From positions 30,893-94,892 of the forward strand of contig JABBZI010000015.1 in the NCBI GenBank assembly GCA_012955965.1: 64,000 bases of DNA. The letters are read 5' to 3'. Shown here piece after piece: positions 28,411-37,356 of the stretch. This DNA comes from Clostridioides difficile. Its GTDB lineage: Bacteria; Bacillota; Clostridia; Peptostreptococcales; Peptostreptococcaceae. The translations under genes and the position numbers were made by a program. Position 1 is the first letter of the stretch; each line of letters opens with the position of its first letter. The notes under the pieces were generated by a model. The model saw only the letters and a list, made by a program, of their open reading frames with translations. It was not told the origin of the DNA and did no database searches.

Positions 28411-28448
28411 TAAAGACCTTTTAAATGAAGGTCTTTTGAAGTTTTTGT
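28411..28448 (+). terminator. Terminator after spoVT
   Basis: AAAGACCTT (28412-28420) pairs perfectly with AAGGTCTTT (28428-28436), 7-base loop, followed by a T-rich stretch. Confidence 0.78.
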
Positions 28449-28456
28449 GTAAAATA

Positions 28457-28486
28457 TTGAATATAGCATTAAAAATATGGTATATT
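28457..28486 (+). promoter_or_regulatory. Candidate promoter of spoVB
   Basis: TTGAAT (28457-28462) and TATATT (28481-28486) with an 18-bp spacer; a TGG before the -10 gives an extended element. The spoVB start lies about 35 bp downstream. Confidence 0.5.
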
Positions 28487-28521
28487 AAAGTTTGTTATAT
28501 AAACAGTATGGAGGTTATGTT

Positions 28522-30135
28522 ATGAACAATAACAAAAATAAAGACTCCTTTTTAAAAGGAGCCCTTATACTTGGACTAGCGGGTGTAATCGTAAAAATAA
28601 TGGGAGGATTTTTTAGAATTCCCCTTGGTAACATGATTGGTTCAGAAGGGATGGGATACTATCAGGCTGCTTATCCTGTGTATACTCTATTTTTAACATT
28701 AGCTACTGCTGGATTCCCAACAGCTGTGGCAAAATTGGTTTCGGAAAAAGTTGCCATTGGAAATTTTAAAGGTGCAAATAAGATATTTAAGGTATCACAT
28801 ACAGTTTTATTTATGACCGGAATAATATCATTTTGTATATTATTTTTTGGTGCTGACTACATAGTAACAAACGTAATGAAAAATCCAGGTGCATTATACT
28901 CTATGAAAGCTATTGCTCCAGCATTATTATTTGTTCCTGCAATGTCTGCATATAGAGGTTATTTCCAAGGGAGACAGGATATGACTAAGATTGCTGTGTC
29001 TCAAGTTGCAGAGCAATTTTTTAGAGTTGTATTAGGTCTTACTTTGGCTTATTTACTTATGAAAAGTCTAGGTCAGACTTTTGGGGCAGCTGGTGCCATA
29101 TCAGGAGCTACAATAGGTTCAATAGCATCTATGATTTATTTGATGTTTGCTTATATGCTAGGTAGAAAAGAGCGTAGAGCAGAGATAGATGCAAGTCAAA
29201 GATTTAAAGATGAGAGAGTTTCTTATATTTTTAAAAAGCTTTTAACTGTTGCTATTCCTATAACAATAGGAGCATCAGTAATGCCACTTGTAAATATGAT
29301 AGATAATGTTATAGTGATAAGAAGACTTATGGAAGCAGGATTTACATACAAAGCAGCAAATTCAATGTTTGGTCAGTTAACAGGTATGGCAATGGCCACA
29401 ATAAATTTACCAGCTGTTATAACAACTGCAATGAGTATGAGCTTAGTTCCAGCAATTTCTAAAGCATATGCATTAGGAAACAAGTCAAAAGCTAGAAAAG
29501 ATACTAAGAGTGCAGTTAAGGTAACATTACTTATAGTATTACCTTGTGCGTTTGGTATGGCTTCTTTAGCAATACCAATAATGGGTCTTTTATTTCCACA
29601 TGAACCATCTTCTGTAGGAACCATTTTATTTACTCTTACTCCATGTGTATTATTTTTAGGATTAATACAAACGTTGACTGGTATAATTCAAGGAATGGGA
29701 AAACCAATAGTACCTGTAATAGCCTTATGTGCTGGTATGTTATGTAAGATTGTAATAAGTTATACCTTAACAGGAATACCAGATGTTAATGTATTAGGTT
29801 CTGCCTTTGGTACAGTTACAGCATACTTCGTGGCAGCTATGATTAACTTGTTATATGTTAAAAAGCACATGAATGTAAACTTCCCTAAAAAAGAATTTAT
29901 AATAAAGCCATTTATAACAGTTTTGACAATGTTTATAATGGTTAAGTTAAGTTATGGTGCTTTAGTTGGATTCTTGGGAAATAGCATATCTACAATAATT
30001 GCAATATGTGTTGGTGGAATTGTATATGTAGTAGTTATCCTTGGAATAGGTGGAATTAAAAAAGAAGAGATTTTAACTATGCCAAAAGGTGATAAATTAT
30101 ATAAATTGTTAAAAAAAGTTAAACTTATAAGATAA
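28522..30135 (+). CDS. spoVB: SpoVB-type lipid flippase, polysaccharide biosynthesis family
   Basis: A 537-residue polytopic membrane protein of the MOP/MurJ-like superfamily with about 14 hydrophobic helices. The N-terminus (SFLKGALILGLAGVIVK) and the SEGMGYYQAAYPVY motif near 43-56 are typical of SpoVB, which is required for spore cortex synthesis, probably by moving lipid-linked precursors across the membrane. The start at ATG 28522 follows TGGAGG; a longer frame from 28492 is not supported. MurJ or teichoic-type flippases are alternatives, but context with spoVT favours SpoVB. Confidence 0.88.
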   Translation: MNNNKNKDSFLKGALILGLAGVIVKIMGGFFRIPLGNMIGSEGMGYYQAAYPVYTLFLTLATAGFPTAVAKLVSEKVAIGNFKGANKIFKVSHTVLFMTGIISFCILFFGADYIVTNVMKNPGALYSMKAIAPALLFVPAMSAYRGYFQGRQDMTKIAVSQVAEQFFRVVLGLTLAYLLMKSLGQTFGAAGAISGATIGSIASMIYLMFAYMLGRKERRAEIDASQRFKDERVSYIFKKLLTVAIPITIGASVMPLVNMIDNVIVIRRLMEAGFTYKAANSMFGQLTGMAMATINLPAVITTAMSMSLVPAISKAYALGNKSKARKDTKSAVKVTLLIVLPCAFGMASLAIPIMGLLFPHEPSSVGTILFTLTPCVLFLGLIQTLTGIIQGMGKPIVPVIALCAGMLCKIVISYTLTGIPDVNVLGSAFGTVTAYFVAAMINLLYVKKHMNVNFPKKEFIIKPFITVLTMFIMVKLSYGALVGFLGNSISTIIAICVGGIVYVVVILGIGGIKKEEILTMPKGDKLYKLLKKVKLIR

Positions 30136-30241
30136 TATAGGAATATATATGCAAATAAAGGAAATACTATACAAATAGTAAAGCTCCTTATTTGTATGAT
30201 AATACAAAAATAAAGTGAAATTTGCTAATAGGAGTGATGTT

Positions 30242-31690
30242 ATGGGTAAGATAAGTATTGTAGGTCTTGGGCCAGGAGATTATTCTCTTATAAGCCAAGG
30301 GGCATTAGAATCTTTAAGAAATAGCCCTAGAGTTTTTTTTAGAACAGAGAAACATCCAATAATTGATAAACTTAAAGAAACTATACAATACACTTCTTTA
30401 GACTATTTTTATGAAAATGAAGAAAATTTTGAGAATGTTTATTTAAAAATATCTGAGTTTGTCATAGAAGAATCTATAAAGGGTGACTTAATATATGCTG
30501 TTCCTGGTCATCCAAGAGTCGCAGAAAAGACTGTAAGTATAATAGAAAGACTAGCCAATGAAAAACACATAACAGTGGAGATATTGCCTTCTATGAGCTT
30601 TGTAGACGCTATGTTTAACTATTTGGCTATAGACCCATCTGAGGGATTTAAATTGGTAGATGCCTTTGAAATAGAAAATTCATATATAGATTTAGATACT
30701 AGTATGATAATAACTCAAGTATATGATAAATTTATAGCATCTAATGTAAAGTTAAAGCTTATGGAATATTATGACTATAATCAAGAAGTATGTATAGTAA
30801 ATGGAGCAGGTGTCAAAGATTTAGAAAGTAAAAAGTTTATAAAGTTGTGCGAATTGGACAGAAATGAAAACTTTTTTGACTATTTAACTAGCTTATATAT
30901 ACCCAAAAGTTCTAAAAAGATGTATAATACAGTACATGACTTAGAAATAATAGTTAACACACTTAGAAGTCCAACTGGATGTGAGTGGGATAAAAAACAA
31001 ACACATCAATCATTAAAAAATTCTGTTATAGAGGAAGCATATGAACTTTGTAATGCAATTGATAATAATGATATAGATGAAATGGTAGAAGAACTAGGAG
31101 ATGTTCTTTTACAAGTTATATTCCATTGTCAGATAGGAAATGAGGAAGGCTACTTTGATTTAAAAGAAGTAGTAAATGGAATATGTAAAAAATTAATTCA
31201 TAGACATCCTCATATATTTAGTGGTGTAAAACTAGATATGTCTAAGTTTGAAAAAACTTGGGAAGAATTAAAAAAAGAAGAAAAGGGCGAAAGTACTATA
31301 ACAGATGGCCTTAGAAGAATACCAAAGCATCTACCAGCTCTTATGAAGGCTAGTAAAGTTCAACATAAAGCAGCCCTTGTTGGCTTTGATTGGGACAATG
31401 TAGAAGATGTATTTAAAAAAATTGAAGAAGAATATCAGGAATTACTTGACGAACACAGGGTCGGGAATATAAAATACATAAAGGAAGAACTAGGCGATTT
31501 ATTATTTTCGATAGTAAATCTAGCTAGATTTTTAGACATAGACTCAGGAGAAGCCTTGAACTGTACTACCGATAAATTCATAAATAGATTTGAGTTTGTA
31601 GAGAAAAGTGCAATGAATTTAAATAAAAAATTAGAAGACATGACACTTGAAGAGATGGATGAATTTTGGAATCAGGCTAAAAAACAATAA
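30242..31690 (+). CDS. mazG: MazG-family protein with N-terminal methylase-like domain (YabN)
   Basis: A 482-residue fusion. Residues 1-220 are tetrapyrrole-methylase-like (starts ISIVGLGPGDYSLIS) and the C-terminal half carries two MazG nucleotide pyrophosphohydrolase repeats, the first with EEAYELCNAI and EELGDVLLQV and the second with EEEYQELLD and EELGDLLFSI, the acidic Mg2+-binding pattern. MazG removes unwanted nucleoside triphosphates; the methylase half has no proven role. AGGAGTGATG sets ATG 30242. The order spoVB-yabN-hup-rqcP-yabP-yabQ-divIC matches Bacillus. Confidence 0.94.
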   Translation: MGKISIVGLGPGDYSLISQGALESLRNSPRVFFRTEKHPIIDKLKETIQYTSLDYFYENEENFENVYLKISEFVIEESIKGDLIYAVPGHPRVAEKTVSIIERLANEKHITVEILPSMSFVDAMFNYLAIDPSEGFKLVDAFEIENSYIDLDTSMIITQVYDKFIASNVKLKLMEYYDYNQEVCIVNGAGVKDLESKKFIKLCELDRNENFFDYLTSLYIPKSSKKMYNTVHDLEIIVNTLRSPTGCEWDKKQTHQSLKNSVIEEAYELCNAIDNNDIDEMVEELGDVLLQVIFHCQIGNEEGYFDLKEVVNGICKKLIHRHPHIFSGVKLDMSKFEKTWEELKKEEKGESTITDGLRRIPKHLPALMKASKVQHKAALVGFDWDNVEDVFKKIEEEYQELLDEHRVGNIKYIKEELGDLLFSIVNLARFLDIDSGEALNCTTDKFINRFEFVEKSAMNLNKKLEDMTLEEMDEFWNQAKKQ

Positions 31691-31778
31691 AATTGTGGAA
31701 GGAAATTTGTCAAAAATCTAGAACTTTTATCACAAAGATAGAAGTCTATATTATAAACATTTTTAGGAGGTAAATATC

Positions 31779-32057
31779 GTGAATAAAGCTGAATTAGTAT
31801 CAAAGATGGCAGAAAAAAGTGGATTAACAAAGAAGGAAGCAGAGGCTGCGTTAAACGCATTTATGAGTTCTGTTCAAGATGCACTAGTAAATAACGAAAA
31901 AGTTCAATTAGTTGGATTTGGAACATTTGAGACAAGAGAAAGAGCTGCTAGACAAGGAAGAAATCCAAGAGATCCAGAGCAAGTTATAGATATACCAGCT
32001 TCTAAAGCACCAGTTTTCAAAGCTGGAAAAGGATTAAAGGATATAATAAATGGATAA
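31779..32057 (+). CDS. hupA: HU DNA-binding protein HupA
   Basis: A 92-residue histone-like dimer that bends and compacts DNA. It begins MNKAELVSKMAEKSGLTKK and carries the GFGTFETRERAARQGRNP beta-arm signature near 46-63, with the conserved arm proline in NPRDPEQ. Start GTG 31779 has an AGGAGG site. Only one HU gene is expected in C. difficile, so it is probably the main nucleoid protein. It ends at a clear terminator. Confidence 0.97.
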   Translation: MNKAELVSKMAEKSGLTKKEAEAALNAFMSSVQDALVNNEKVQLVGFGTFETRERAARQGRNPRDPEQVIDIPASKAPVFKAGKGLKDIING

Positions 32058-32070
32058 TTAGAAATCTTGT

Positions 32071-32104
32071 GAAAAAGTGTGGATAAATTTACCACACTTT
32101 TTCT
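32071..32104 (+). terminator. Terminator after hupA
   Basis: AAAAAGTGTGG pairs perfectly with CCACACTTTTT, 9-base loop. The arm and loop together read TGTGGATAA, a DnaA-box match, which I take to be coincidental to the stem. Confidence 0.88.
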
Positions 32105-32128
32105 ATAGAACTAAGGAAGGTGATAATT

Positions 32129-32371
32129 ATGAGATTAGATAAGTTTTTAAAAGTATCTAGGATTATAAAGAGAAGGACTGTTGCTAAGGATGCATGCGAT
32201 AAAGGGATTGTCACTATAAATGGAAAAGTTGCTAAATCTTCTTCAGAAGTGAATATTGGAGACACATTAGAAATACAATTTGGAGAGAAGAAGATGAGGC
32301 TTAAGATAAATGAAGTAAAAGAGCATGTGTTAAAAAATGATGCAAAAGAAATGTACGAAATTTTAGAATAA
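32129..32371 (+). CDS. rqcP: S4-domain ribosome quality-control protein RqcP (YabO)
   Basis: An 80-residue protein that is almost entirely an S4 RNA-binding domain (MRLDKFLKVSRIIKRRTVAK ... GDTLEIQFGEKK). In Bacillus RqcP helps RqcH add alanine tails to peptides on stalled 50S subunits. AAGGAAGGTGATAATT gives a strong ribosome binding site for ATG 32129; a start at 32120 overlaps that site. It is in the conserved hup-rqcP-yabP-yabQ-divIC order. Confidence 0.92.
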   Translation: MRLDKFLKVSRIIKRRTVAKDACDKGIVTINGKVAKSSSEVNIGDTLEIQFGEKKMRLKINEVKEHVLKNDAKEMYEILE

Positions 32372-32432
32372 AATTGATAGTCCTCTAGTATATTAATAGT
32401 AGTATTAGTGAAATATTTACTGGGGGGATATT

Positions 32433-32687
32433 ATGGAACAGAACATAACTTTGAAAGATAGATCAAAGCTGGTTATTTCAGGAGTCGAGCACATATATTC
32501 TTTTAATGATAAAAGAGTTGAGCTTAAAACTTCTGTTGGCGAGATGGTAATTGAGGGCGAGAACCTAGATATGAGCAAGCTAAGTATAGACGAAAATATA
32601 ATTAGCATAGATGGAACTATAAATTCTATGGTGTATGCAAAGCCTAAAAAGCCACAAGAGAGTTTCTTGAAAAAGGTATTTAGATAA
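32433..32687 (+). CDS. yabP: Sporulation protein YabP
   Basis: An 84-residue YabP/YqfC-family protein, expected in the mother cell during sporulation. Family features: MEQNITLKDRSKLVISGVEHI at the start, then alternating short beta strands (SFNDKRVELKTSVGEMVIEG) and LSIDENIISIDGTINSMVY. GGGGGGAT precedes ATG 32433. It joins yabQ directly (stop and start adjacent), so the two are coexpressed. The exact function is unknown. Confidence 0.92.
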   Translation: MEQNITLKDRSKLVISGVEHIYSFNDKRVELKTSVGEMVIEGENLDMSKLSIDENIISIDGTINSMVYAKPKKPQESFLKKVFR

Positions 32688-33221
32688 ATGATACCTTTCA
32701 CTCAAGACGTAAGCATTTTTTATGCTACTATTTATGGTGGAATACTTATAGGAGTATTGTTTGATTTTTATAGAGGTTTAAGAGGAAACTTTAAATTTAT
32801 CAATTATTTAGCAATAATCTTTGATGTACTGTTTTGGTTTCTAGCAACAGCTATAATATTTGTAACAATAAATCTTACAGAATTTTTCGATTTAAGATAT
32901 TACCATTTTGTGGCTTTGTTTATTGGTTTTATTTTATACTATAACACCATAAGTAAAATTGTTTTATCAATTATCAATAAAATAATCTGTTTTGTGAGGA
33001 ATTTTTTAAAAAAAGTTGTACAATACATAGTCAGTTTTTTAAATAATTTGTATTACGTTATAATCTATTCACTACACCTACTATTTGATATTATATTTTA
33101 TATACCTAATATATTTATAGCAACAAAGAAAAATATAAAAAGAAAATCAAATAAAAAGTTAAAGAGCAAGAAAAAATCAAAACCTAAGAAGAAAAAAAAT
33201 AAAACTAAAAAAAGGGTGTAG
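32688..33221 (+). CDS. yabQ: Sporulation membrane protein YabQ
   Basis: A 177-residue membrane protein with about four or five hydrophobic segments (about 8-25, 40-62, 70-95, 118-140) and a strongly basic C-terminal tail made almost entirely of Lys, Ser, Asn and Arg. In Bacillus YabQ is required for spore cortex formation and sits in the forespore outer membrane. It begins one base after the yabP stop, and divIC follows 5 bp later. The poly-Lys tail is longer than I would expect. Confidence 0.9.
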   Translation: MIPFTQDVSIFYATIYGGILIGVLFDFYRGLRGNFKFINYLAIIFDVLFWFLATAIIFVTINLTEFFDLRYYHFVALFIGFILYYNTISKIVLSIINKIICFVRNFLKKVVQYIVSFLNNLYYVIIYSLHLLFDIIFYIPNIFIATKKNIKRKSNKKLKSKKKSKPKKKKNKTKKRV

Positions 33222-33226
33222 GGAAA

Positions 33227-33511
33227 ATGAACTTAAGAAAAAAATTTTCAGGACAAATTATTGTTATCAGTTTATTTTTAGGAATATCGCTTTTTAGTAT
33301 GATGACAGGGTTTGTATTTGAGTACACAAAAGCTAAAGAGTATAAAAAAGAAATAGCAAGTCTAAATAAACAATTAAAAAAGACTGAAGTACAAATAAAC
33401 AGCTTAAAGAAAGATGAAAAATCATATGAAGGAGACTTAGAAGAAATAGCAAGAAAAAGATTAAATATGGTAAAACCCAATGAAACCGTTTATGTTGATA
33501 TAAACCGTTGA
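33227..33511 (+). CDS. divIC: Septum formation protein DivIC/FtsB-like
   Basis: A 94-residue single-pass membrane protein: short basic N-terminus, hydrophobic helix at about 9-28, then a coiled coil (about 35-65) and a small C-terminal end with the RKRLNMVKPNE motif shared by DivIC/FtsB. It forms a complex with DivIB/FtsL homologues at the division site. It is the last gene of the hup-divIC block and is followed by a terminator. Confidence 0.9.
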   Translation: MNLRKKFSGQIIVISLFLGISLFSMMTGFVFEYTKAKEYKKEIASLNKQLKKTEVQINSLKKDEKSYEGDLEEIARKRLNMVKPNETVYVDINR

Positions 33512-33566
33512 CTAAAACTTGCTAATAGGTTTACAGATGTATTGATTTTAAAATTTAAGATTTAAT

Positions 33567-33600
33567 AAAAAAGTCATTCAGTTTAAGAATGGCTTTTTAT
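33567..33600 (+). terminator. Terminator after divIC
   Basis: AAAAAGTCATTC pairs with GAATGGCTTTTT (one G-T pair), 7-base loop, T run in the right arm. Confidence 0.88.
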
Positions 33601-33623
33601 TTTTATTAAGGAGGTATTTTATA

Positions 33624-34544
33624 GTGAAAATAGGAGCTATAGACATTGGGACAAACTCAATGAGATTATTAATAGCAGATTATAGAGATGGAAATCTCGC
33701 AAATAGAAAAAAATTTGTTAATACAACTAGAATTGGTCATGGTGTAGATAATAAAGGATATATAAAGGAAGATGCTATTCAAAGAAACATAGATGCCTTA
33801 AAAGAATTCTCTGATAAGTGTAATGATGAGAAGTGTGAGAAGGTATACTGTATGGGGACATCTGCCCTTAGAGATAGTAAAAATGGAGATTATTTTGTTA
33901 AACTCGCAAAAGAAGAAACTGGAATAGATGTTGATGTGGTTACAGGAATAGAAGAATCAAATTTAGGATTTAAGGGTGTCTTAGAAGGAATACAAGGTAA
34001 CGATGATATTATTGTTATAGATATTGGAGGGGGTTCTACAGAATTTATTATAGGTGACTCAGATGGAATTAAATTTAATAAAAGTGAAAATGTAGGAGCT
34101 CTTAGAATGACAGAGAGATTTTTAAAGCATGATATTATTGAAAAAGAAGAGTTTGAAAATATGAGTATATTTATATATAACGAGATTTATGAAACTTTAA
34201 ATTATATAAAAGAAAGAGGATTAAAAAATCTTATAGGTATAGGTGGAACGATTACATCATTATCAGCAATGAATCAAGAATTAGAAGTTTACTCTATGGA
34301 AAAAATACATAATAGTAAAATACACAAAAAAGAAATAGAAGAAATTCTACAAAAATTAATAAACATGACATTAAGTGATAAAAAGAACTTAAAAGGGCTA
34401 CAAGAAAAACGTGCAGATATTATAACTGCTGGTGTAAAAATATTGAATATAATAATGGAAAAATTAGAAATAGAAGAAATAACCGTAAGTGAATACGATA
34501 ATTTGGAAGGCTTAATATGTCAAAAGTCAAAAAAAATGTATTAA
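33624..34544 (+). CDS. ppx: Ppx/GppA exopolyphosphatase-family protein
   Basis: A 306-residue member of the actin-like phosphatase family that removes phosphate from polyphosphate or pppGpp. The first phosphate loop is at the N-terminus (AIDIGTNSMRLLIAD) and the second is VIDIGGGSTEFIIGD near 134-148. It lacks the C-terminal HD domain of long Ppx forms, and is of usual length for the short Gram-positive type. GTG 33624 follows AAGGAGG. Polyphosphatase versus pppGpp-hydrolase activity cannot be decided here. Confidence 0.9.
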   Translation: MKIGAIDIGTNSMRLLIADYRDGNLANRKKFVNTTRIGHGVDNKGYIKEDAIQRNIDALKEFSDKCNDEKCEKVYCMGTSALRDSKNGDYFVKLAKEETGIDVDVVTGIEESNLGFKGVLEGIQGNDDIIVIDIGGGSTEFIIGDSDGIKFNKSENVGALRMTERFLKHDIIEKEEFENMSIFIYNEIYETLNYIKERGLKNLIGIGGTITSLSAMNQELEVYSMEKIHNSKIHKKEIEEILQKLINMTLSDKKNLKGLQEKRADIITAGVKILNIIMEKLEIEEITVSEYDNLEGLICQKSKKMY

Positions 34545-34585
34545 TATTTTTTGATTTTTAAAACCGATTATGACAAAAAAAATTA

Positions 34586-34633
34586 CTCCTCTTTGTTACA
34601 ATTCTTAATATAAACAAATGAGGAGGTTTTTTT
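34586..34633 (+). promoter_or_regulatory. Stem-loop that holds the spoIIE ribosome binding site
   Basis: CTCCTC-TTTGTT (34586-34597) pairs with AACAAA-GAGGAG (34613-34618, 34620-34625) with a single bulged T, giving a 12-bp stem. The right arm is the spoIIE ribosome binding site, and GTTTTTTT follows, so the structure also looks like a terminator. A TAATAT (34606-34611) in the loop could be a -10 element, in which case the transcript would begin after the left arm and leave the site free. Confidence 0.5.
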
Positions 34634-37006
34634 ATGCAAAGAAGTGTAGCAGTTGTGGAAAGTAAGACTGTAAAACCAAATGTCATAAAATTAATAAGCG
34701 GATATATTGATTTTACTACGGTGGCATTCGCCGTAATGGGATTTTTACTTAGTAGGTCTATTATAGTAGACTCTGTAGCTCCTTTAGGAATTGCCTTTTT
34801 TATATGTGCATCAAAGATTGACAAATACAAGATACCTGTATTCATATCAACATTATTAGGAATATTGTTATCATCTAATGATTTTGGAAATGTAGCAAAA
34901 TATGCTGTGTGCCTTACAATATTTATGGCAGTGAATAAAAAGTTGAAATTATCAGATTCAATTGCAAAGGTGGCATTTATAAGTGCAATGATATTACTTC
35001 CAATTTCCATGGGACAAGCTTTCTTCTCAGATAGGTATACGTACAATCTTCTTATAGCAGGTGTAGAAGCAATAATAATGTTTATATCTGTATATGTATT
35101 TTCTTATGGGATAGGTTTAATGGCCAACGTCAACAATAGGATGTCTGTACGGACAGAAGAAGCTATATCAATAAGTTTACTGCTAACCTTTAGCATAATG
35201 GGAATAGGTGATATATCCTTGTTTGGAATATCGATAAGGACCATTTTATCCACCGTATTGATATTACTGACCTCAATAGTAGGAGGAGCTACGATGGGAG
35301 CTTCTAGTGGTGTAATTATTGGAGTAGCATCCATTCTAAATAACATAACATCAGCCATTTATATGGGTATATATTCTTTTTCAGGATTAATAAGTGGTGC
35401 ATTTAATAAAATAAATAAATATTTCTGTATATTAGGATATATTCTAAGTTGGACAATAATATACCTATATACTTCTGGTGTTGCTTCTAATATGATGCAA
35501 TTAAGAGATATATTACTGGGGTGTTTGATAGTTATAGTGTTGCCAGAGAAGTTATTTAATAAGATTGAAAAATTAATAAAAAGTAATGTAGCTTCAAATG
35601 AAATCGTATACGATTATATTATGAGAAGTAAGAACTTAACTAATAGTCGATTAAATAGTATTTATAAAACTTACGATGACCTTGCAGATACATTTGATAA
35701 GATAAGAGAAAAAGATAAGGTACTAGACCAAAGAGATATAGCAAATGTAATAGATATGATTCATAATGATGAATGTAAAAGTTGTAGTATGAGAAGAATG
35801 TGCTGGGAATCAAGATTTAATCATACATACACTATGATATATAACATTCTTGAAAAAATTGAGGAGAAAGGGGAGTTAAGCCTAAACGATATACCTAAAA
35901 ACTTTAGAAAGGAATGTATGAAACCAGAGTCAATAGTGAAAATATCAAATCACTATTACAAAATGTTTGTATTAGATTATGATTGGAGTGTGAAGTTTTC
36001 AGAAAGTAGAAAATTAATAGCAAATCAGATAAGAAGTATCTCAAAATCAATTAAATCGTTATCTCAAGATTTAGAGGGCGATATAATGCTGGATATAGAA
36101 AAGGAAAAAAATATATATGAGCAATTGGAGAGATATGACATAACTGTTGATAAAGTAAGTTACTTAACGAAGAGTAACAGTGAATTTGAAATATCAATAG
36201 AAAAGAAAACTTGCCATGATGGATGTATGTGTGAAGATAAAATTGTAAATATAATTTCAGACCTAGTAGGTGAAAATATGTCTGTTAGAAAAATAGGGTG
36301 CCATTGTTTAGGAGGTAAATGTAAGGCAACATTTGTTAAATCCCAAAAATATAAGGCTGTTACAGAAGTTTCAGCTATGTCTAGGGATGGGCATATTCTT
36401 TGCGGAGACAATTACACATATATGGAGATAAATGATGGTAAATATATGATGGCTATAAGTGATGGTATGGGAAAAGGCAAAAAAGCATATGAAGAATCTT
36501 CCGCCACTATTGATATATTAGAAAAAATGATAGATGCAAAAATTAAAGACGAAATAGTTATAGATACTATAAATAATATGTTGCTATTAAAGTCTTCAGA
36601 GGAGATGTTTTCAACCTTAGATTTAGGAATTTTAGATTTAAAACGAGGATGTTTAGAAACTATAAAGATGGGAGCTTGTTCTACCTATATAAAAAGAGAT
36701 GATGGAGAAGTCGACTTAATATCATCATCATCATTACCTGTGGGTATATTATCTGATGTAAAAATTGATAGAAAAAATGTAAAAGTTAAGGAAGGAGACT
36801 ATGTTATAATGGTTTCTGATGGAATTGTAGATGCAGGAAGAAATAACAATTTAGGCGATAATTGGTTAATATACTTCTTAAAGAATATAGAGACTACAAA
36901 TCCAAAAGAAATTTCAAATTTAATATTAGATAGAGCATTAGAGTTACAAGCGTTACAAATCGAAGATGATATGACTGTTTTAGTTACGAAGATATGTACA
37001 AAATAA
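34634..37006 (+). CDS. spoIIE: Stage II sporulation protein E (PP2C phosphatase)
   Basis: A 790-residue membrane phosphatase that dephosphorylates SpoIIAA and so activates SigF in the forespore, and also acts at the polar septum. About ten hydrophobic helices span residues 15-320, a cytoplasmic linker with several Cys residues (CKSCSMRRMCW near 379) follows, and the C-terminal PP2C domain (about 585-785) has the acidic motifs MMAISDGMGKG and VSDGIVDAG. The order of domains is as in Bacillus, which has 827 residues. The following 350 bases are non-coding. Confidence 0.96.
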   Translation: MQRSVAVVESKTVKPNVIKLISGYIDFTTVAFAVMGFLLSRSIIVDSVAPLGIAFFICASKIDKYKIPVFISTLLGILLSSNDFGNVAKYAVCLTIFMAVNKKLKLSDSIAKVAFISAMILLPISMGQAFFSDRYTYNLLIAGVEAIIMFISVYVFSYGIGLMANVNNRMSVRTEEAISISLLLTFSIMGIGDISLFGISIRTILSTVLILLTSIVGGATMGASSGVIIGVASILNNITSAIYMGIYSFSGLISGAFNKINKYFCILGYILSWTIIYLYTSGVASNMMQLRDILLGCLIVIVLPEKLFNKIEKLIKSNVASNEIVYDYIMRSKNLTNSRLNSIYKTYDDLADTFDKIREKDKVLDQRDIANVIDMIHNDECKSCSMRRMCWESRFNHTYTMIYNILEKIEEKGELSLNDIPKNFRKECMKPESIVKISNHYYKMFVLDYDWSVKFSESRKLIANQIRSISKSIKSLSQDLEGDIMLDIEKEKNIYEQLERYDITVDKVSYLTKSNSEFEISIEKKTCHDGCMCEDKIVNIISDLVGENMSVRKIGCHCLGGKCKATFVKSQKYKAVTEVSAMSRDGHILCGDNYTYMEINDGKYMMAISDGMGKGKKAYEESSATIDILEKMIDAKIKDEIVIDTINNMLLLKSSEEMFSTLDLGILDLKRGCLETIKMGACSTYIKRDDGEVDLISSSSLPVGILSDVKIDRKNVKVKEGDYVIMVSDGIVDAGRNNNLGDNWLIYFLKNIETTNPKEISNLILDRALELQALQIEDDMTVLVTKICTK

Positions 37007-37020
37007 GGTTTATAAAATTA

Positions 37021-37255
37021 TGTGTATAATATGTGGATAACTTGTGTATAATATGTTAATAGACTTTTGAAAAAAGTATAGTTATTAACAAAAAAAACAT
37101 ATAAATCAACAAAATTTGTTGATAAGTATGCCATAAATGTTAATAAAATGTAAAAAAAGAAAAAACAAAAGCTATTATCAAAAGAGATTCATGTTGAAAT
37201 AACTAAATTTCTAGGAAAACAAAGCCTGTGAATATGTTGATTATTATGTGGATAA
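37021..37255. promoter_or_regulatory. Cluster of DnaA-box-like 9-mers between spoIIE and pepF
   Basis: Two perfect DnaA boxes (TGTGGATAA, the complement of TTATCCACA) lie at 37032-37040 and 37247-37255. One-mismatch copies are at 37021-37029, 37043-37051 and 37117-37125, and weaker copies at 37054, 37082 (opposite strand), 37139, 37227 and 37235. The first four start exactly 11 bp apart (37021, 37032, 37043, 37054), so they lie on one face of the DNA. The rest of the 350-bp gene-free gap is AT-rich and non-coding. Confidence 0.6.
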
Positions 37256-37308
37256 CTATTAATTCTATATTTATTTATATAGTATGAATAATTGAATAAT
37301 ATATCTAA

Positions 37309-37356
37309 AAAAAGCCATCCTATTATTAAGTAAATTTATTGAAAGGATGGCTTTTT
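37309..37356 (+). terminator. Terminator hairpin ending exactly at the pepF start codon
   Basis: A 13-bp perfect stem: AAAAAGCCATCCT (37309-37321) with AGGATGGCTTTTT (37344-37356), 22-base loop. The right arm includes the pepF ribosome binding site (AAAGGATGG) and the T run abuts ATG 37357. It should end spoIIE-side transcripts. Confidence 0.85.

Noticed and set aside
30150..30200. Hairpin-like repeat CAAATAA/TTATTTG between spoVB and mazG
   Set aside because: Stem has a bulge and no T run; too weak to call a terminator.
32075..32090. Perfect DnaA box (TGTGGATAA) near hupA
   Set aside because: It is built from the terminator arm and loop after hupA; single and explained by the stem.
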